Positions 54,101-62,840 of a stretch of 64,000 nucleotides of DNA are shown here, piece by piece. The notes beneath the pieces are model-generated. The model saw only the letters and a program-made list of their open reading frames with translations, did not search any database and was not told the origin of the DNA. Source of the stretch: Imperialibacter sp040222815 (GTDB taxonomy: Bacteria > Bacteroidota > Bacteroidia > Cytophagales > Cyclobacteriaceae); contig NZ_JAVKCH010000001.1 of NCBI RefSeq assembly GCF_040222815.1, positions 248,001 to 312,000 of the forward strand, in the 5' to 3' direction. How positions within the stretch are numbered: position 1 is the stretch's first letter; each line of letters starts with the position of its first letter. A program made the position numbers and the translations under genes.

Positions 54101-54215
54101 GAAACTGAAAGGCCTGGTATATTTGTTTTTCGGACGGCTGAGCCTGCAAAGGAAAATTAGCCAAAAGAGCCAAAAAAACGGCACCGGCGGCATTTAGGAG
54201 GGCACTTTTTTTCAT
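51168..54215 (-). CDS. Secreted sortilin/VPS10-type BNR-repeat protein
   Basis: The 1015-residue protein has a signal peptide (ending PLQAQ) and a ten-bladed sortilin-type propeller. The Asp-box pattern S-x-D-x-G-x-T-W recurs (YKSTDAGKTWSHL, YKSTDGGTTWDKV, YKSKDGGKTWEKK, SRDGGKTWTRL, TKDGGKTWANV), with opening motif FRNVGPTRGGRV. After about residue 745 there is a beta-sandwich (Fn3-like) domain and a helical coiled end. The C-terminal tail lacks a Por secretion signal. It may bind or cut polymers; I see no clear catalytic triad. The paralogue at 59608 shares the opening motif and architecture. Confidence 0.85.
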   Translation of the reverse strand: MKKSALLNAAGAVFLALLANFPLQAQPSEKQIYQAFQFRNVGPTRGGRVTTVTGVPSEPGTFYMGATGGGVWKTTDYGINWKNISDGYFATGSIGAIRVAATDPNIIYVGTGTDGIRSNVITGKGVYKSTDAGKTWSHLGLEKVGQIGAVEIDPTDPKTVFVAAMGQAFQNNEERGVYKSTDGGTTWDKVLYDSDSVGAVDLEFAPNNPNIVYASMYRFKRTPWTIISGGYQEGGIYKSKDGGKTWEKKTKGLPEGLIGKIDLGVSAADPLRLYAIVEAPVKEQGLYRSDDQGESFVHVSDNEDLVNRPFYYINVDVNPLNASDVFSQANPGIRSRDGGKTWTRLNPPHGDNHDLWINPNDSMIWIQSNDGGANVTLNGGISWSTQNNQPTAELYQVEVDDQYPYWLYAGQQDNSTIAVPSAPPYDHPSGAVGYWMAVGGCETGPAVPKPGDPNIIYSNCKGRFGVYDKRTGQEKQYYVGASNIYGHNPKDLKFRFQRVAPVHASFHTPGVVYHGSQYLHKTVDDGKTWEIISPDLTAFETDKQVISGSPITRDVTGEEYYSTIYDINESRLKEGLIWVGANDGPVHVTKDGGKTWANVTPKMPKGGRVDCVEPSPHQEGKAYVAVLRYQLGDWKPYLFKTTDYGSNWTAITNGIPDDHPTRTIREDPEKEGVLYAGTEFGLYISFDDGANWESFQQNLPVTPITDIKVFRNDLILSTMGRGFYIMDNISALHSIKTVSSKGAHLFKPEVAHRFRYRYNGEGKYPEYPDAAVTIDYYLKDKAESDIILEITDKDGNTVSSFTSASRPKTDKGTTDMATGFFTKGGKPGLPNKVGTNRFQWDMTHVGAWSADTRRAFSNGPMISPGTFTAKFTIAGNTYSESFDVLIDPKVADAGVTQEELLAQEKLALQVRDLLSEASHLEDDIKQAVKALDGNKSGNARKKLAALQSLQDQVTTPEGIYMQPMLVDQIRYLSFMLNRADQMPGKDAYDRYDELSNLLSKIKADYSGMVDINSKR

Positions 54216-54324
54216 GAGTAAGGTCGCTTGTTCTAATGTCCCGAAGTTAGAAAAGTTGGTTCACAGGGTTAAGCCGTTTGTATAAAACTAGCTTACTGCG
54301 AAAACTATGACCAGATTCAGACTA

Positions 54325-57210
54325 CTAGCTCTGCTCCTCTGCTGTCTTTTTTCTCGACGATTGCTTACCCATGCCTCTGGTAAGCTTTGACACGTGACCC
54401 TGTACCATTCGGTCGACCTTTTCTCCTTTTCCTGACAGCTTACTTCTCATAAAGCTCTCAAGCGGCATGAGACAAAAAGCCACCGCTACCTGTAGAAAGA
54501 AGGACAAAACCGGCGAAGAATCTGTCTCAAAATTTGCCTCGACTATTGTCTGGATAAACTCAATGATCATGATGATTGTGAGGAAGGTAAGCAAGCGATT
54601 AAGCACCAGCACAACCATTCGGTCGCTTTTCGTAAGTCTTGAGCTCAAAAACAGCAGCATAGCGAAAAACAGAAACTCCGCTGCATAAAACCACGGCCGC
54701 TGCCAATAAGGTGGCACAACGGTAAAGAAAATGGACTCAAGTGGCTTCACGACGCCAAAGCTATTGCGGGTTTCTATCTGCAATTCGTACTTATCTGACG
54801 GCAAATAGGAGAATTGTATTGTATTGTTATCCAGCGACCACTCGGACCATTGCTCATTCAAACCAAGCAATCGGTACCTGTACTCTATCTTAAGGATACC
54901 CGAATATTCCGTTTGATGGTAAAAAAAGCTCAGCGAGCTGTTCTCCTGCTCCACTCTCAATTTGGTATCAATTGGCAGTAGTTGATTATTGACCGACCTG
55001 ATGTGCTTAAGAAATGGATTATAGTTGGCCTCAAATGCCTTGTTGTGGTCTATGCGATAGAAATTGTTATCAGCGGTAACCACCCACAAATCACCATCTT
55101 TTTCAAAGTCAATCGAAACAATATGGTCAAAAAGATTAAGAAAAGTAAAGGCGCCATTGGCCTCGGTTTTGGAGCCCATTTTATGCCAAAACCGTCCATC
55201 AGATACGAGCAAATGCCCGGCGGAACTTATGTAGCGGCTGGGTTCTGACATGCCCAGCCAGTCAAACTTCTCAAGTGTATCACCCGTCAGCTTGAAAAAG
55301 CCTTTTGCGTGCATAAATACCACGCCAAGGTTGGCATCGTCAATACCCATTACGGGGTCAAGGTAGTCGTTCTTGATGGGGACTTCCCCAGCCTCGACAA
55401 GGGTATTATTCTCAATCTTAGCCCAATAAAGCTTCTGCGAGGTACACAGCCAGATTTTGCCGGTTCTGTCTTTGAAAATGAATTGGATAAAGTCATCTAC
55501 ATTCTCAAGCAAGATGGTTTCTTTCCATTTTCCATCTTCGTTCACAACTGTTAGCAGCCCGCCCCGGTAGGTTGATATCAGAATAAGGTTCTGAGCATCG
55601 TCATAAAACACTCTCCTCACCGCCTCTGAATATATTTGAACTGCTGCGTCTTCCTTAACAATAAAAACGCCTGCCAGACCAGCAGCCATCATTTCATCAT
55701 CATTAATGGGCACCAGCTGGTTGATTCGGCCTTCTACTCCCTTTATTTTCTTATAAACATAAGTGATGCTTTGCAACTCCTTCTTCACCCTTCTCACCAT
55801 GACCGGCTCTGCGGTAGCAGTCTTCTTTTTCCCTCCAATTTGACTTCTTGCCTTGGCGATGGCGGAAGCGACAACGGCTTTCTTAGGTGCCTCCGGTTCT
55901 TCTTTCTCCTCTTCCTTGTCTTCTTCCCCCTTATTCTTTTTCAAAAAGGAAAACAAACCACCCTTCTTCTTTTTATCATCTTCCGGTTCTTCTTCGGCCA
56001 CAGGCTCCTTTGTTGTTTCATCCACTTTCTCATCTTTCTTATTGAAACGAAAAAACGAAAAAAGGCCGTCGCTATCCTTTTTGTCTTCCTCTCTGTCGTC
56101 GGCAACGGTTAGCTGCGTGTCGGGATTCTTTTTTATATAGTAGACGATCTCGTCAAAGTTCTTGACCTGATCCAGATAAAAAAGTCCCAGGTTGGTACCG
56201 GCAAATACTCTTTCGTCGAAATGCCGGGAAGTGTACAGCGTGCCATCAAGGCCCGGGTAGTAGTTGTAAGACTTGAACGGGATATTTGGTGACACTCTGG
56301 TGTATCCATAAGGATGCGCTACCCACAGTCCGGTGTCTTTGTCTCTGAATAATGTCTGGGTTTCGTTATCGGGCAGGCCGGTGTGGAAATTGACGATCTG
56401 ATCCAGCTTTCTTCCCTTGACATCTACGAACACAACCCCACCTCGTAACGTACCCACTGCCACAAGGTCATCACTCATCCATGTCACGGAAAGAATCCTT
56501 GCTTCCTCCAGATACCCCTCATCGTCGAGTTTTAGCGGCACTAGTTGACCGCCTACGATCTGGTAGAGTTCATTTTTTCTATTGGCCCCAATCCATTGGT
56601 TACTGGCCGACTCGCTCCACCCCAGCCACGGGCCATTCTCTACAAATCTCGAAGGCAGCACTCCCTGTCCTTTGATCAGAAAGGTAGTGTCTGCATTGAA
56701 CGCAACCAGCTTTGAGTCAAAAACACCAATTTGTGTGACAGGTAGTGCCGTAGCTATTTTTTCCAATTTTTTTGACGACGGATCATAAGCGAAAGCACTT
56801 TTTCCGTCGGTCATCACAAGCTCCTCACCATAACTAATGAGCTGCGTCATGGAGAGAGTCTGGCTTGAAGAATCGTTCAGGCTTTTGAACGTAAGGTTTC
56901 CAAAACCGTCAGTTGTGAGCATGCCAAAGCCATACGTACCTGCCAGGTAAATTATGGAGTCGTTAAGAGAAATAGAGAAGGTTGGCCCAGGGGTTTCTAT
57001 CAAGTCCCAGCTAGTGCCATCAAACTGCAAAAGCCCCTGTCTGTTGGCAAAGTAAAGCCTCCCAAAATCATCTTGCTGGATGCTATAGTTGATTTGATCC
57101 CTTTTGTTTTCAATGGGAGTAAAATGAGTTTGGTAGTAGTAGCCAGATTGGGCTACCACCGTAGGTGTAATTGACAGAAATAGAAGCAGGCCAACAAGTA
57201 AACGTCTCAT
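54325..57210 (-). CDS. Kinase-less propeller membrane protein with charged insert
   Basis: The 961-residue protein has a signal peptide (MRRLLVGLLLFLSITPTVVA), a two-component-regulator propeller (blades from about 35 to 360 and 480 to 720) and a Y_Y_Y domain (TEYSGILKIEYRYRLLGLNEQWSEW). The C-terminus has three membrane segments and a basic tail (GKGEKVDRMVQGHVSKL). No histidine kinase, receiver or DNA-binding domain follows. Residues 368-475 form a lysine/glutamate-rich insert holding a repeat GLFSF (382-386 and 418-422) between charged stretches. The molecule looks like a sensor that lost its kinase, or a scaffold. It stands between two secreted genes. Confidence 0.8.
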   Translation of the reverse strand: MRRLLVGLLLFLSITPTVVAQSGYYYQTHFTPIENKRDQINYSIQQDDFGRLYFANRQGLLQFDGTSWDLIETPGPTFSISLNDSIIYLAGTYGFGMLTTDGFGNLTFKSLNDSSSQTLSMTQLISYGEELVMTDGKSAFAYDPSSKKLEKIATALPVTQIGVFDSKLVAFNADTTFLIKGQGVLPSRFVENGPWLGWSESASNQWIGANRKNELYQIVGGQLVPLKLDDEGYLEEARILSVTWMSDDLVAVGTLRGGVVFVDVKGRKLDQIVNFHTGLPDNETQTLFRDKDTGLWVAHPYGYTRVSPNIPFKSYNYYPGLDGTLYTSRHFDERVFAGTNLGLFYLDQVKNFDEIVYYIKKNPDTQLTVADDREEDKKDSDGLFSFFRFNKKDEKVDETTKEPVAEEEPEDDKKKKGGLFSFLKKNKGEEDKEEEKEEPEAPKKAVVASAIAKARSQIGGKKKTATAEPVMVRRVKKELQSITYVYKKIKGVEGRINQLVPINDDEMMAAGLAGVFIVKEDAAVQIYSEAVRRVFYDDAQNLILISTYRGGLLTVVNEDGKWKETILLENVDDFIQFIFKDRTGKIWLCTSQKLYWAKIENNTLVEAGEVPIKNDYLDPVMGIDDANLGVVFMHAKGFFKLTGDTLEKFDWLGMSEPSRYISSAGHLLVSDGRFWHKMGSKTEANGAFTFLNLFDHIVSIDFEKDGDLWVVTADNNFYRIDHNKAFEANYNPFLKHIRSVNNQLLPIDTKLRVEQENSSLSFFYHQTEYSGILKIEYRYRLLGLNEQWSEWSLDNNTIQFSYLPSDKYELQIETRNSFGVVKPLESIFFTVVPPYWQRPWFYAAEFLFFAMLLFLSSRLTKSDRMVVLVLNRLLTFLTIIMIIEFIQTIVEANFETDSSPVLSFFLQVAVAFCLMPLESFMRSKLSGKGEKVDRMVQGHVSKLTRGMGKQSSRKKTAEEQS

Positions 57211-57319
57211 ATGGGATCAAGGTCGAACCCTAAAATTACGGAATTTCGGAATGCCAAGTAACTGCGAACGATTAAGAAGTTGTGAATACTTTTTGAAAGG
57301 CAGTATTGGAACTTCGGGC

Positions 57320-58264
57320 TTACTTGAATACCAACTGAAGCCAGCCGTAAAACTCCATTAGCCAGGCCACCCCAACATGAAGCACGACACCTCCCCATAT
57401 GTTCCGACTGTTAAGGGAAATAATACCCAAAACATAGCCCCCAATAGCTGAGCTGATAGCTTCAGTCATGGGCTTGCCAAAGTGCAGAAAAACGTAAGAC
57501 GGCACCATAACAAGCACGGCATAGGCTCCAAAATACCGATAGAAAGCCAGCACGAGCACACCTCTGTAGAATAGCTCAACCGACACGAAATCACTCCCGT
57601 ACGCTATTTCGTAGATCAGCAAAGGCCACCATTGACTTATGCCTAACTCGGTAGCTAGTTCCGGTCCTTTGGTACGCATGTAGCGAGGATAGTAGGCCTG
57701 TAAGTCCTGAAAAAAAGAAGCAAGGCCGATCACTACCACCATACCCAGAAACAACAGTGCGTAAGGCTTCCAGTCCCAGTGAGTAGAGCGTAATCCGTAA
57801 AATGATTTGTACTTGTCCCTCTCGAACAACAGATATAAGATCACTACGGGCAGCAAAACATTAACGAGGCTGTCTGCCTTTCTAAATGTGTAGCTGGCGA
57901 AATAGTATTCGTTGCCATTCAGCCCGGCGACCAATCCATCAAATGGTTTCCAGTATTGCGACAAGCCCGACACTGCAAACACCAGAACGGCCCGTAACCA
58001 AAAGCCAGTGTCTCTTGCCCAGGCCTTTTCTCCCTTGAAATGATAAACAAGCAGAGCTGCAACGATGAAAGGAAACATATTGAATGCGGCAACTAACACC
58101 CAGCGCAACGCCGGACTATGACCTTTAATGACGTACTCATCGTAAAAGTCGAGGGAAAAGTTGAAACCAACACTGATACCAATGAACAGTAATAGGCTCA
58201 GGTAGAGGCCTGGATGAAAATTGGCCTTTTGAAAATCTATCAACTGACGAACAAGTGCTTTCAT
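57320..58264 (-). CDS. CPBP-family intramembrane metalloprotease, incomplete motif
   Basis: The 314-residue protein has about eight membrane segments and the CPBP/Abi fold. The histidines FLHF (H261) and VVLHVG (H296) are present. The first motif EExxxR reads VELFYR (V229-E230...R234), so one of the two glutamates is replaced by valine. Such proteins cleave prenylated or membrane substrates or may be inactive relatives. The start is one base after the LpxR stop, so the two are one operon. Activity is uncertain because of the missing residue. Confidence 0.8.
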   Translation of the reverse strand: MKALVRQLIDFQKANFHPGLYLSLLLFIGISVGFNFSLDFYDEYVIKGHSPALRWVLVAAFNMFPFIVAALLVYHFKGEKAWARDTGFWLRAVLVFAVSGLSQYWKPFDGLVAGLNGNEYYFASYTFRKADSLVNVLLPVVILYLLFERDKYKSFYGLRSTHWDWKPYALLFLGMVVVIGLASFFQDLQAYYPRYMRTKGPELATELGISQWWPLLIYEIAYGSDFVSVELFYRGVLVLAFYRYFGAYAVLVMVPSYVFLHFGKPMTEAISSAIGGYVLGIISLNSRNIWGGVVLHVGVAWLMEFYGWLQLVFK

Positions 58265-58265
58265 A

Positions 58266-59234
58266 TTAGAATCTATAGCTGATTTTTGCTCGCATATACC
58301 GGTGGTTTTCAGCGCCCTTCACTTCTCTGGAAGTAGTTTTAAATGATAACTCGAAGTCAGCCTTTTTGTAAGCCAGCACAGCACCGTAGGTTTGACGCAA
58401 AACCGCTTTTTCCGAACGTTCATGGTACATGCTCTCAGGCCCAATAAAGTTACCATCGATGGTGGCATTATAAAGCACATAACTCGTTTGCCAGCTTGCC
58501 ACCAGGTACCACTCAATGAGCTTACCACTCCCCTTTGCTGCATTCAAAAGACTGTTGGTCAAATGACTTTTATTCAGGCTTCCCGGCAACCCATATCTCA
58601 ATGTCACTTCTTGCGATACTTGATCGAGCACCGTGCCTACAGACATGGATGTGGAGCTCACCACGTCCAGTTTTTCACTAATCGCCCATTGCTTTAAATA
58701 TGAAGGTGTCAAAGTCAACACCGGCGTATTGTTGATCTGGTAATCCCAACCCCTGGGAAGCCGTATGCCCAGGCTGCCGTGCCACCAACGCATCAACTCC
58801 GCCGTTTTGATTGCCGGGCCGAGCCAACCCACATCAGCTTTCATGGTAAAAGCACTTGATGGTCTAAGATAATTCAGCTGAACTCCCAGGGTGGCCATCC
58901 CGGCATAAGGTCGATCAAGCTGCTCTAACTTATCCCAAAGGATGTTTTTAGGTGTATAGATGTAATGAGAGAAAACAACCTCAGAAGAGTATATGCTTCC
59001 TTCTTTCGGGCGACTGAAAGGTAGTCGGCTTTTCAAACTGCTGTATGACGCAAATATGCCGCTTGAGTAGTATCTGTCATAACTAGTGAAGAAGTATGCG
59101 TCGTTGTCAACGGCGAGTTGAACCTGCCTCAAAAAGGTGCTATCCGGATCACTCCCGGCAATGACAGTGGCCACCCATGGCCACCCCTGAAACCCAAACA
59201 CTAAACATAAAAGGAAATTGATCTTTCGGGCCAT
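58266..59234 (-). CDS. LpxR-family lipid A deacylase (outer-membrane barrel)
   Basis: The 322-residue protein starts at the ATG at 59232-59234. After a signal segment it has the family N-terminal block VDNDAYFFTSYDRYYSSGIFA (asparagine-aspartate pair at the active site), then RPYAGMATLGVQ, GWLGPAIKT and a series of amphipathic strands ending in KISYRF, a barrel-closing tail. LpxR proteins remove the 3'-acyloxyacyl chain of lipid A in the outer membrane, usually calcium-dependent. It is followed by the CPBP gene. Lipid A structure in this organism could thereby be modified (inference). Confidence 0.85.
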   Translation of the reverse strand: MARKINFLLCLVFGFQGWPWVATVIAGSDPDSTFLRQVQLAVDNDAYFFTSYDRYYSSGIFASYSSLKSRLPFSRPKEGSIYSSEVVFSHYIYTPKNILWDKLEQLDRPYAGMATLGVQLNYLRPSSAFTMKADVGWLGPAIKTAELMRWWHGSLGIRLPRGWDYQINNTPVLTLTPSYLKQWAISEKLDVVSSTSMSVGTVLDQVSQEVTLRYGLPGSLNKSHLTNSLLNAAKGSGKLIEWYLVASWQTSYVLYNATIDGNFIGPESMYHERSEKAVLRQTYGAVLAYKKADFELSFKTTSREVKGAENHRYMRAKISYRF

Positions 59235-59607
59235 CAAAAAGCGACTTTCAGGGCGTTCTTTTTTTGAAGGGCTGAAGTTAAACTATTTTTCAGATACGGT
59301 CATCCCATGCTTTGGGCAACTTCCGAAGCCGTGAGTACAAAAAATGGGTAGAAAAGCAAAGCCCCGATAATTATCGGGGCATGCTTAGTATATGAGTATT
59401 AGCACAGTAATGCCTAAATATCGAATAAAATTTGAATAAATCTTAATATTACCGTATTAAGGATTATGTCTCATCACATATATTTAACGAAAATAGTTCG
59501 GTGATCTATCAACAGCCTACCTGTTAAAATACCCCTATTTCTTCAAAAACCTTCCTCAAACTTAGTCTGACTACTTTACCAAACTTTGAGGCAGACTTAC
59601 TCATATA
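59235..59607. other. Gene-free stretch with palindromes upstream of lpxR
   Basis: This 373-base stretch separates the second BNR gene from the LpxR gene. It holds a perfect palindrome GCCCCGATAATTATCGGGGC (59361-59380), followed on the minus strand by TTTGCTTTTC, a probable terminator for the BNR gene 230 bases upstream. CTTAATA/TATTAAG (59442-59461) forms another small inverted repeat. No gene is seen. Confidence 0.55.
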
Positions 59608-62600
59608 CTAAATTTTCCTATCAAGCTTCACCTCCTGAAGATCGGACTTGCTCACCTTTTTATTGAAGGAGACAATGTCCTTTTCGAGGATGTTCCGATA
59701 AGATGTCATGTGCCCATCCAGCTCCCCTTTCAAGAGGTCAAATACCTCGTAAGAGCCCTTGGTTGGTTTTCCGTCGCCACTTTCTACACTCTTTCGCAGG
59801 TAGGCCAGCCTGTTGTTCAACCTTATCGGGAAATTCAACGGGTCTTGCGAACTCTGATTTTTCACCTGATAAAGCGCTTCCTCAACGGTAGAAAGCTTAG
59901 ACAAAAGCACCTCGGCGTCCTTTTTCAAAGCCTTGTTTTGCATCACTAGTGTATCTATTTGCGACTTCAGTGTCCGTATGTCTTTTACAGTCTGATTCGC
60001 CATGGAAGTCGCATTTTTGATCCTCATCGCCAGTTCAAATTGTTCTCTGACGTCTGCCTCGGTCACGCCTGTAATCCTTGGGTCAAGCGCCACTTCAATA
60101 TTCTTGGTTTGCACTTCACCATTTACAGCTACACTCACTGTATACTTTCCCGGAGGCGCATAAGGCCCAAGCTGTGGCCTGGCAGACCATATAATCATGC
60201 CCTCAAAGTCGACAGCACCAGGATATCTTAAGTTCCACTCGTACTTATTGAGTCCCTGAGCGGTAGTTGGTGCCGTAGGCAGGCTTCCATACCACCTGGC
60301 CGACTCATCTTCGTCCTTCTTTGGCTCTGGTAACGTCCCCTTTTCCTCCAAAATCACGGTACCACTGGCGTCCTTAATGGTAACTACTACCTCATCGGCC
60401 TGTTTTGGCAGGAAGTAGCTGATTGTAGCACTTTCCACTCGTCTAACAGCCCTGTCAGGCTCAAAAAGTGTATAGTTGGGATTACCAGCGAGCTTAGCAT
60501 ACTCTCTCAGGGGCCCAATATCATCGAGTATGTAGACCGAGCGACCATGCGTACCCGCCACCAAATCTCTGTCGGTCACCATCAAATCTGCAATTTGCGT
60601 GTCTGGCATATTCAGCTGTAGGGCATTCCAATTGGCACCATCGTCAAACGACACCCAAACGGTGTGCTCTCCACCTGCATACAGCAAGCCTGGAACTTTG
60701 ATATCCTCTCTGATAGTATGCAGGTAATCATCTGATCTGATGCCACTGATTATTTTTGTCCATGTTTTGCCATAGTCGTGCGTTTTCCACAAATAAGGAG
60801 CCCTGTCGTCCATTTGATAGCGCTTTCCAGCCACGTAAGCAGTGCCTGGGTGATGACGTGAAGCATCGATGATACTTACCCTTGTGTCCTTTGGCATATC
60901 GGGCGGCGTGATATTGCTCCATGTCTTCCCAAAGTCTCTTGTAATATGCACCAGGCCATCATCTGAGCCAGCCCAAATCGTGTTGACATCGTGGTAGCTG
61001 GGCGCCAATGCAAACACAGTCGCATAAATCTCAGGCCCGTTCATATCCATGGTGAGTGCTCCACCTGACATGCCTAGCGTGGCCGGGTCGGCGTAGGTCA
61101 AATCAGGGCTTATCTTTTGCCATGACTGGCCTTCATCGGCAGACACCCACACATGCTGTGAGCAAGTAAAAAGAAGGTTATTGTCTACAGGTGAAAACAC
61201 GATAGGAAATGTCCATTGCCAGCGTTCAGGCAATGATGACGAAGGTTCACCTGAAAAGAAGCGTGGATAAACCTGCACGTCTCTTTCATGACCTGTTGCC
61301 CTGTTATAGCGTGTCAATAGTGCTCCCTGGCTTCCTGCGTAGAAAATATCTGGGTTCTTAGGATCCTGAGCGATGTAGCCGCTTTCTCCACCACCTGGTG
61401 AATAGTAGTACTCGGTTTTCGGTCCTCTGGCGGTCATAAAATCCCAACCGTCGCTTGGAATACACATCGTGGAATTGTCCTGCTGAGCTCCACAAATGTG
61501 ATATGGAAAGTCGTTAGTCACCATGATGTGATAAAACTGAGCCGTCGGGAAGTCCAGATCGGTCCAGGTTTTGCCACCGTTGACTGATACTGTGCCACCA
61601 CCATCATTGGAGGCAATCATTCGCATGGGGTCGTTGGGATCAATCCAGAGATCGTGGTTGTCACCATGTGGCGGTCTGATTGTGACGTCAAACTTTTCAC
61701 CGCCATCTGTCGACTTATAAAAGCCCACGTTTAACCCATATACCGTGTTCTCGTCTTTTGGATCGGCGTAAATACGGCTGTAGTAAAACGCTCTTTGCCT
61801 GAGCTTGCGTTCGTCATTTACCTGCTTCCAGGTTTTCCCGGCATCGTCGGAGCGAAACACACCGCCGTCGTTGGCTTCAACAACAGCCCATAGCCTGTTT
61901 GGATTAGCAGGCGAAACTGTCACGCCAATTTTACCGACAGGCCCTTTTGGCAACCCAGGGTTCCTGGTGAGTTCAATCCATGTATCGCCACCGTCAATTG
62001 ACTTATAAAGGCCGCAGTCGGGGCCACCACCCCACATTTTGTAGGGCGTGCGGTATACTTGCCAGATAGTGGCATAAACTACCTTTGGGTTTGTTCTGTC
62101 AATGATGATATCAACACCGCCTGCTTTATCACTTTTGTAAAGCACTTTTTTCCAGTTCTTACCTCCGTCGGTTGTTCTGAAAATGCCTCTTTCTTCATTA
62201 TTCCCATAAGGATGCCCCAGTGCAGCCACAAACACGATATCAGGATTCGTTGGGTCAACTCGCACCCTGGCAATCGCCTGAGTCTCTTTCAAACCAATGT
62301 TTTCCCAGGTTTTGCCAGCATCTACCGACTTGTAAACACCATCTCCCTGCATGATATTACCTCTGAACTGGGTTTCGCCGGTTCCTATATACACAATGTC
62401 GGGATTGGTTTCCGACACGGCCACGGCACCCACTGATGAGCTGGTCAGCTGGCCGTCGGTTACTGGTTTCCAGGTAGTGCCGCCATCAACAGTTTTCCAG
62501 AGGCCACCACCTACTGCCCCAAAGTAGTATTCGTTGGGCCGGGATGGACTTCCTGACGCACCCAGCGACCTTCCTCCCCTGTTAGGCCCCACATTTCTCC

Positions 62601-62736
62601 ATTCAAAGGCTTTGGTTAACAAAGTATCAAGGGTAGTAATAGGCTTCGTGGGATAGCCTTCCGGTAGTTGCCTCGCTTTCATTGTAAACGAGAGCAAAAT
62701 GCCCGTAACAAGTAAATAGTATCTGTTTAACTTCAT
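59608..62736 (-). CDS. Second secreted sortilin/VPS10-type BNR-repeat protein
   Basis: The 1042-residue protein starts at the ATG at 62734-62736 (MKLNRYYLLVTGILLSFTMKA signal); a longer frame upstream is not plausible. The opening FEWRNVGPNRGGRSLGASGSP and Asp-boxes (WKTVDGGTTWKPV, YKSVDAGKTWENI, FRTTDGGKNWKKV, YKSIDGGDTWIEL, FRSDDAGKTWKQV) show the same ten-bladed propeller as the gene at 51168. A beta-sandwich and a helical C-terminal tail (EKDIVSFNKKVSKSDLQEV) follow. It is a paralogue of that gene with moderate identity. The function is extracellular and unassigned. Confidence 0.85.
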   Translation of the reverse strand: MKLNRYYLLVTGILLSFTMKARQLPEGYPTKPITTLDTLLTKAFEWRNVGPNRGGRSLGASGSPSRPNEYYFGAVGGGLWKTVDGGTTWKPVTDGQLTSSSVGAVAVSETNPDIVYIGTGETQFRGNIMQGDGVYKSVDAGKTWENIGLKETQAIARVRVDPTNPDIVFVAALGHPYGNNEERGIFRTTDGGKNWKKVLYKSDKAGGVDIIIDRTNPKVVYATIWQVYRTPYKMWGGGPDCGLYKSIDGGDTWIELTRNPGLPKGPVGKIGVTVSPANPNRLWAVVEANDGGVFRSDDAGKTWKQVNDERKLRQRAFYYSRIYADPKDENTVYGLNVGFYKSTDGGEKFDVTIRPPHGDNHDLWIDPNDPMRMIASNDGGGTVSVNGGKTWTDLDFPTAQFYHIMVTNDFPYHICGAQQDNSTMCIPSDGWDFMTARGPKTEYYYSPGGGESGYIAQDPKNPDIFYAGSQGALLTRYNRATGHERDVQVYPRFFSGEPSSSLPERWQWTFPIVFSPVDNNLLFTCSQHVWVSADEGQSWQKISPDLTYADPATLGMSGGALTMDMNGPEIYATVFALAPSYHDVNTIWAGSDDGLVHITRDFGKTWSNITPPDMPKDTRVSIIDASRHHPGTAYVAGKRYQMDDRAPYLWKTHDYGKTWTKIISGIRSDDYLHTIREDIKVPGLLYAGGEHTVWVSFDDGANWNALQLNMPDTQIADLMVTDRDLVAGTHGRSVYILDDIGPLREYAKLAGNPNYTLFEPDRAVRRVESATISYFLPKQADEVVVTIKDASGTVILEEKGTLPEPKKDEDESARWYGSLPTAPTTAQGLNKYEWNLRYPGAVDFEGMIIWSARPQLGPYAPPGKYTVSVAVNGEVQTKNIEVALDPRITGVTEADVREQFELAMRIKNATSMANQTVKDIRTLKSQIDTLVMQNKALKKDAEVLLSKLSTVEEALYQVKNQSSQDPLNFPIRLNNRLAYLRKSVESGDGKPTKGSYEVFDLLKGELDGHMTSYRNILEKDIVSFNKKVSKSDLQEVKLDRKI

Positions 62737-62840
62737 ATAATAATTGATAAATTGAACGATAGGGTAATATAGGGAGCGAACCATTTCGCTGGAAGCCGCT
62801 AATGGAAAAGCCTTTAAGACCCTGAGAAATCAGCTGTTGC

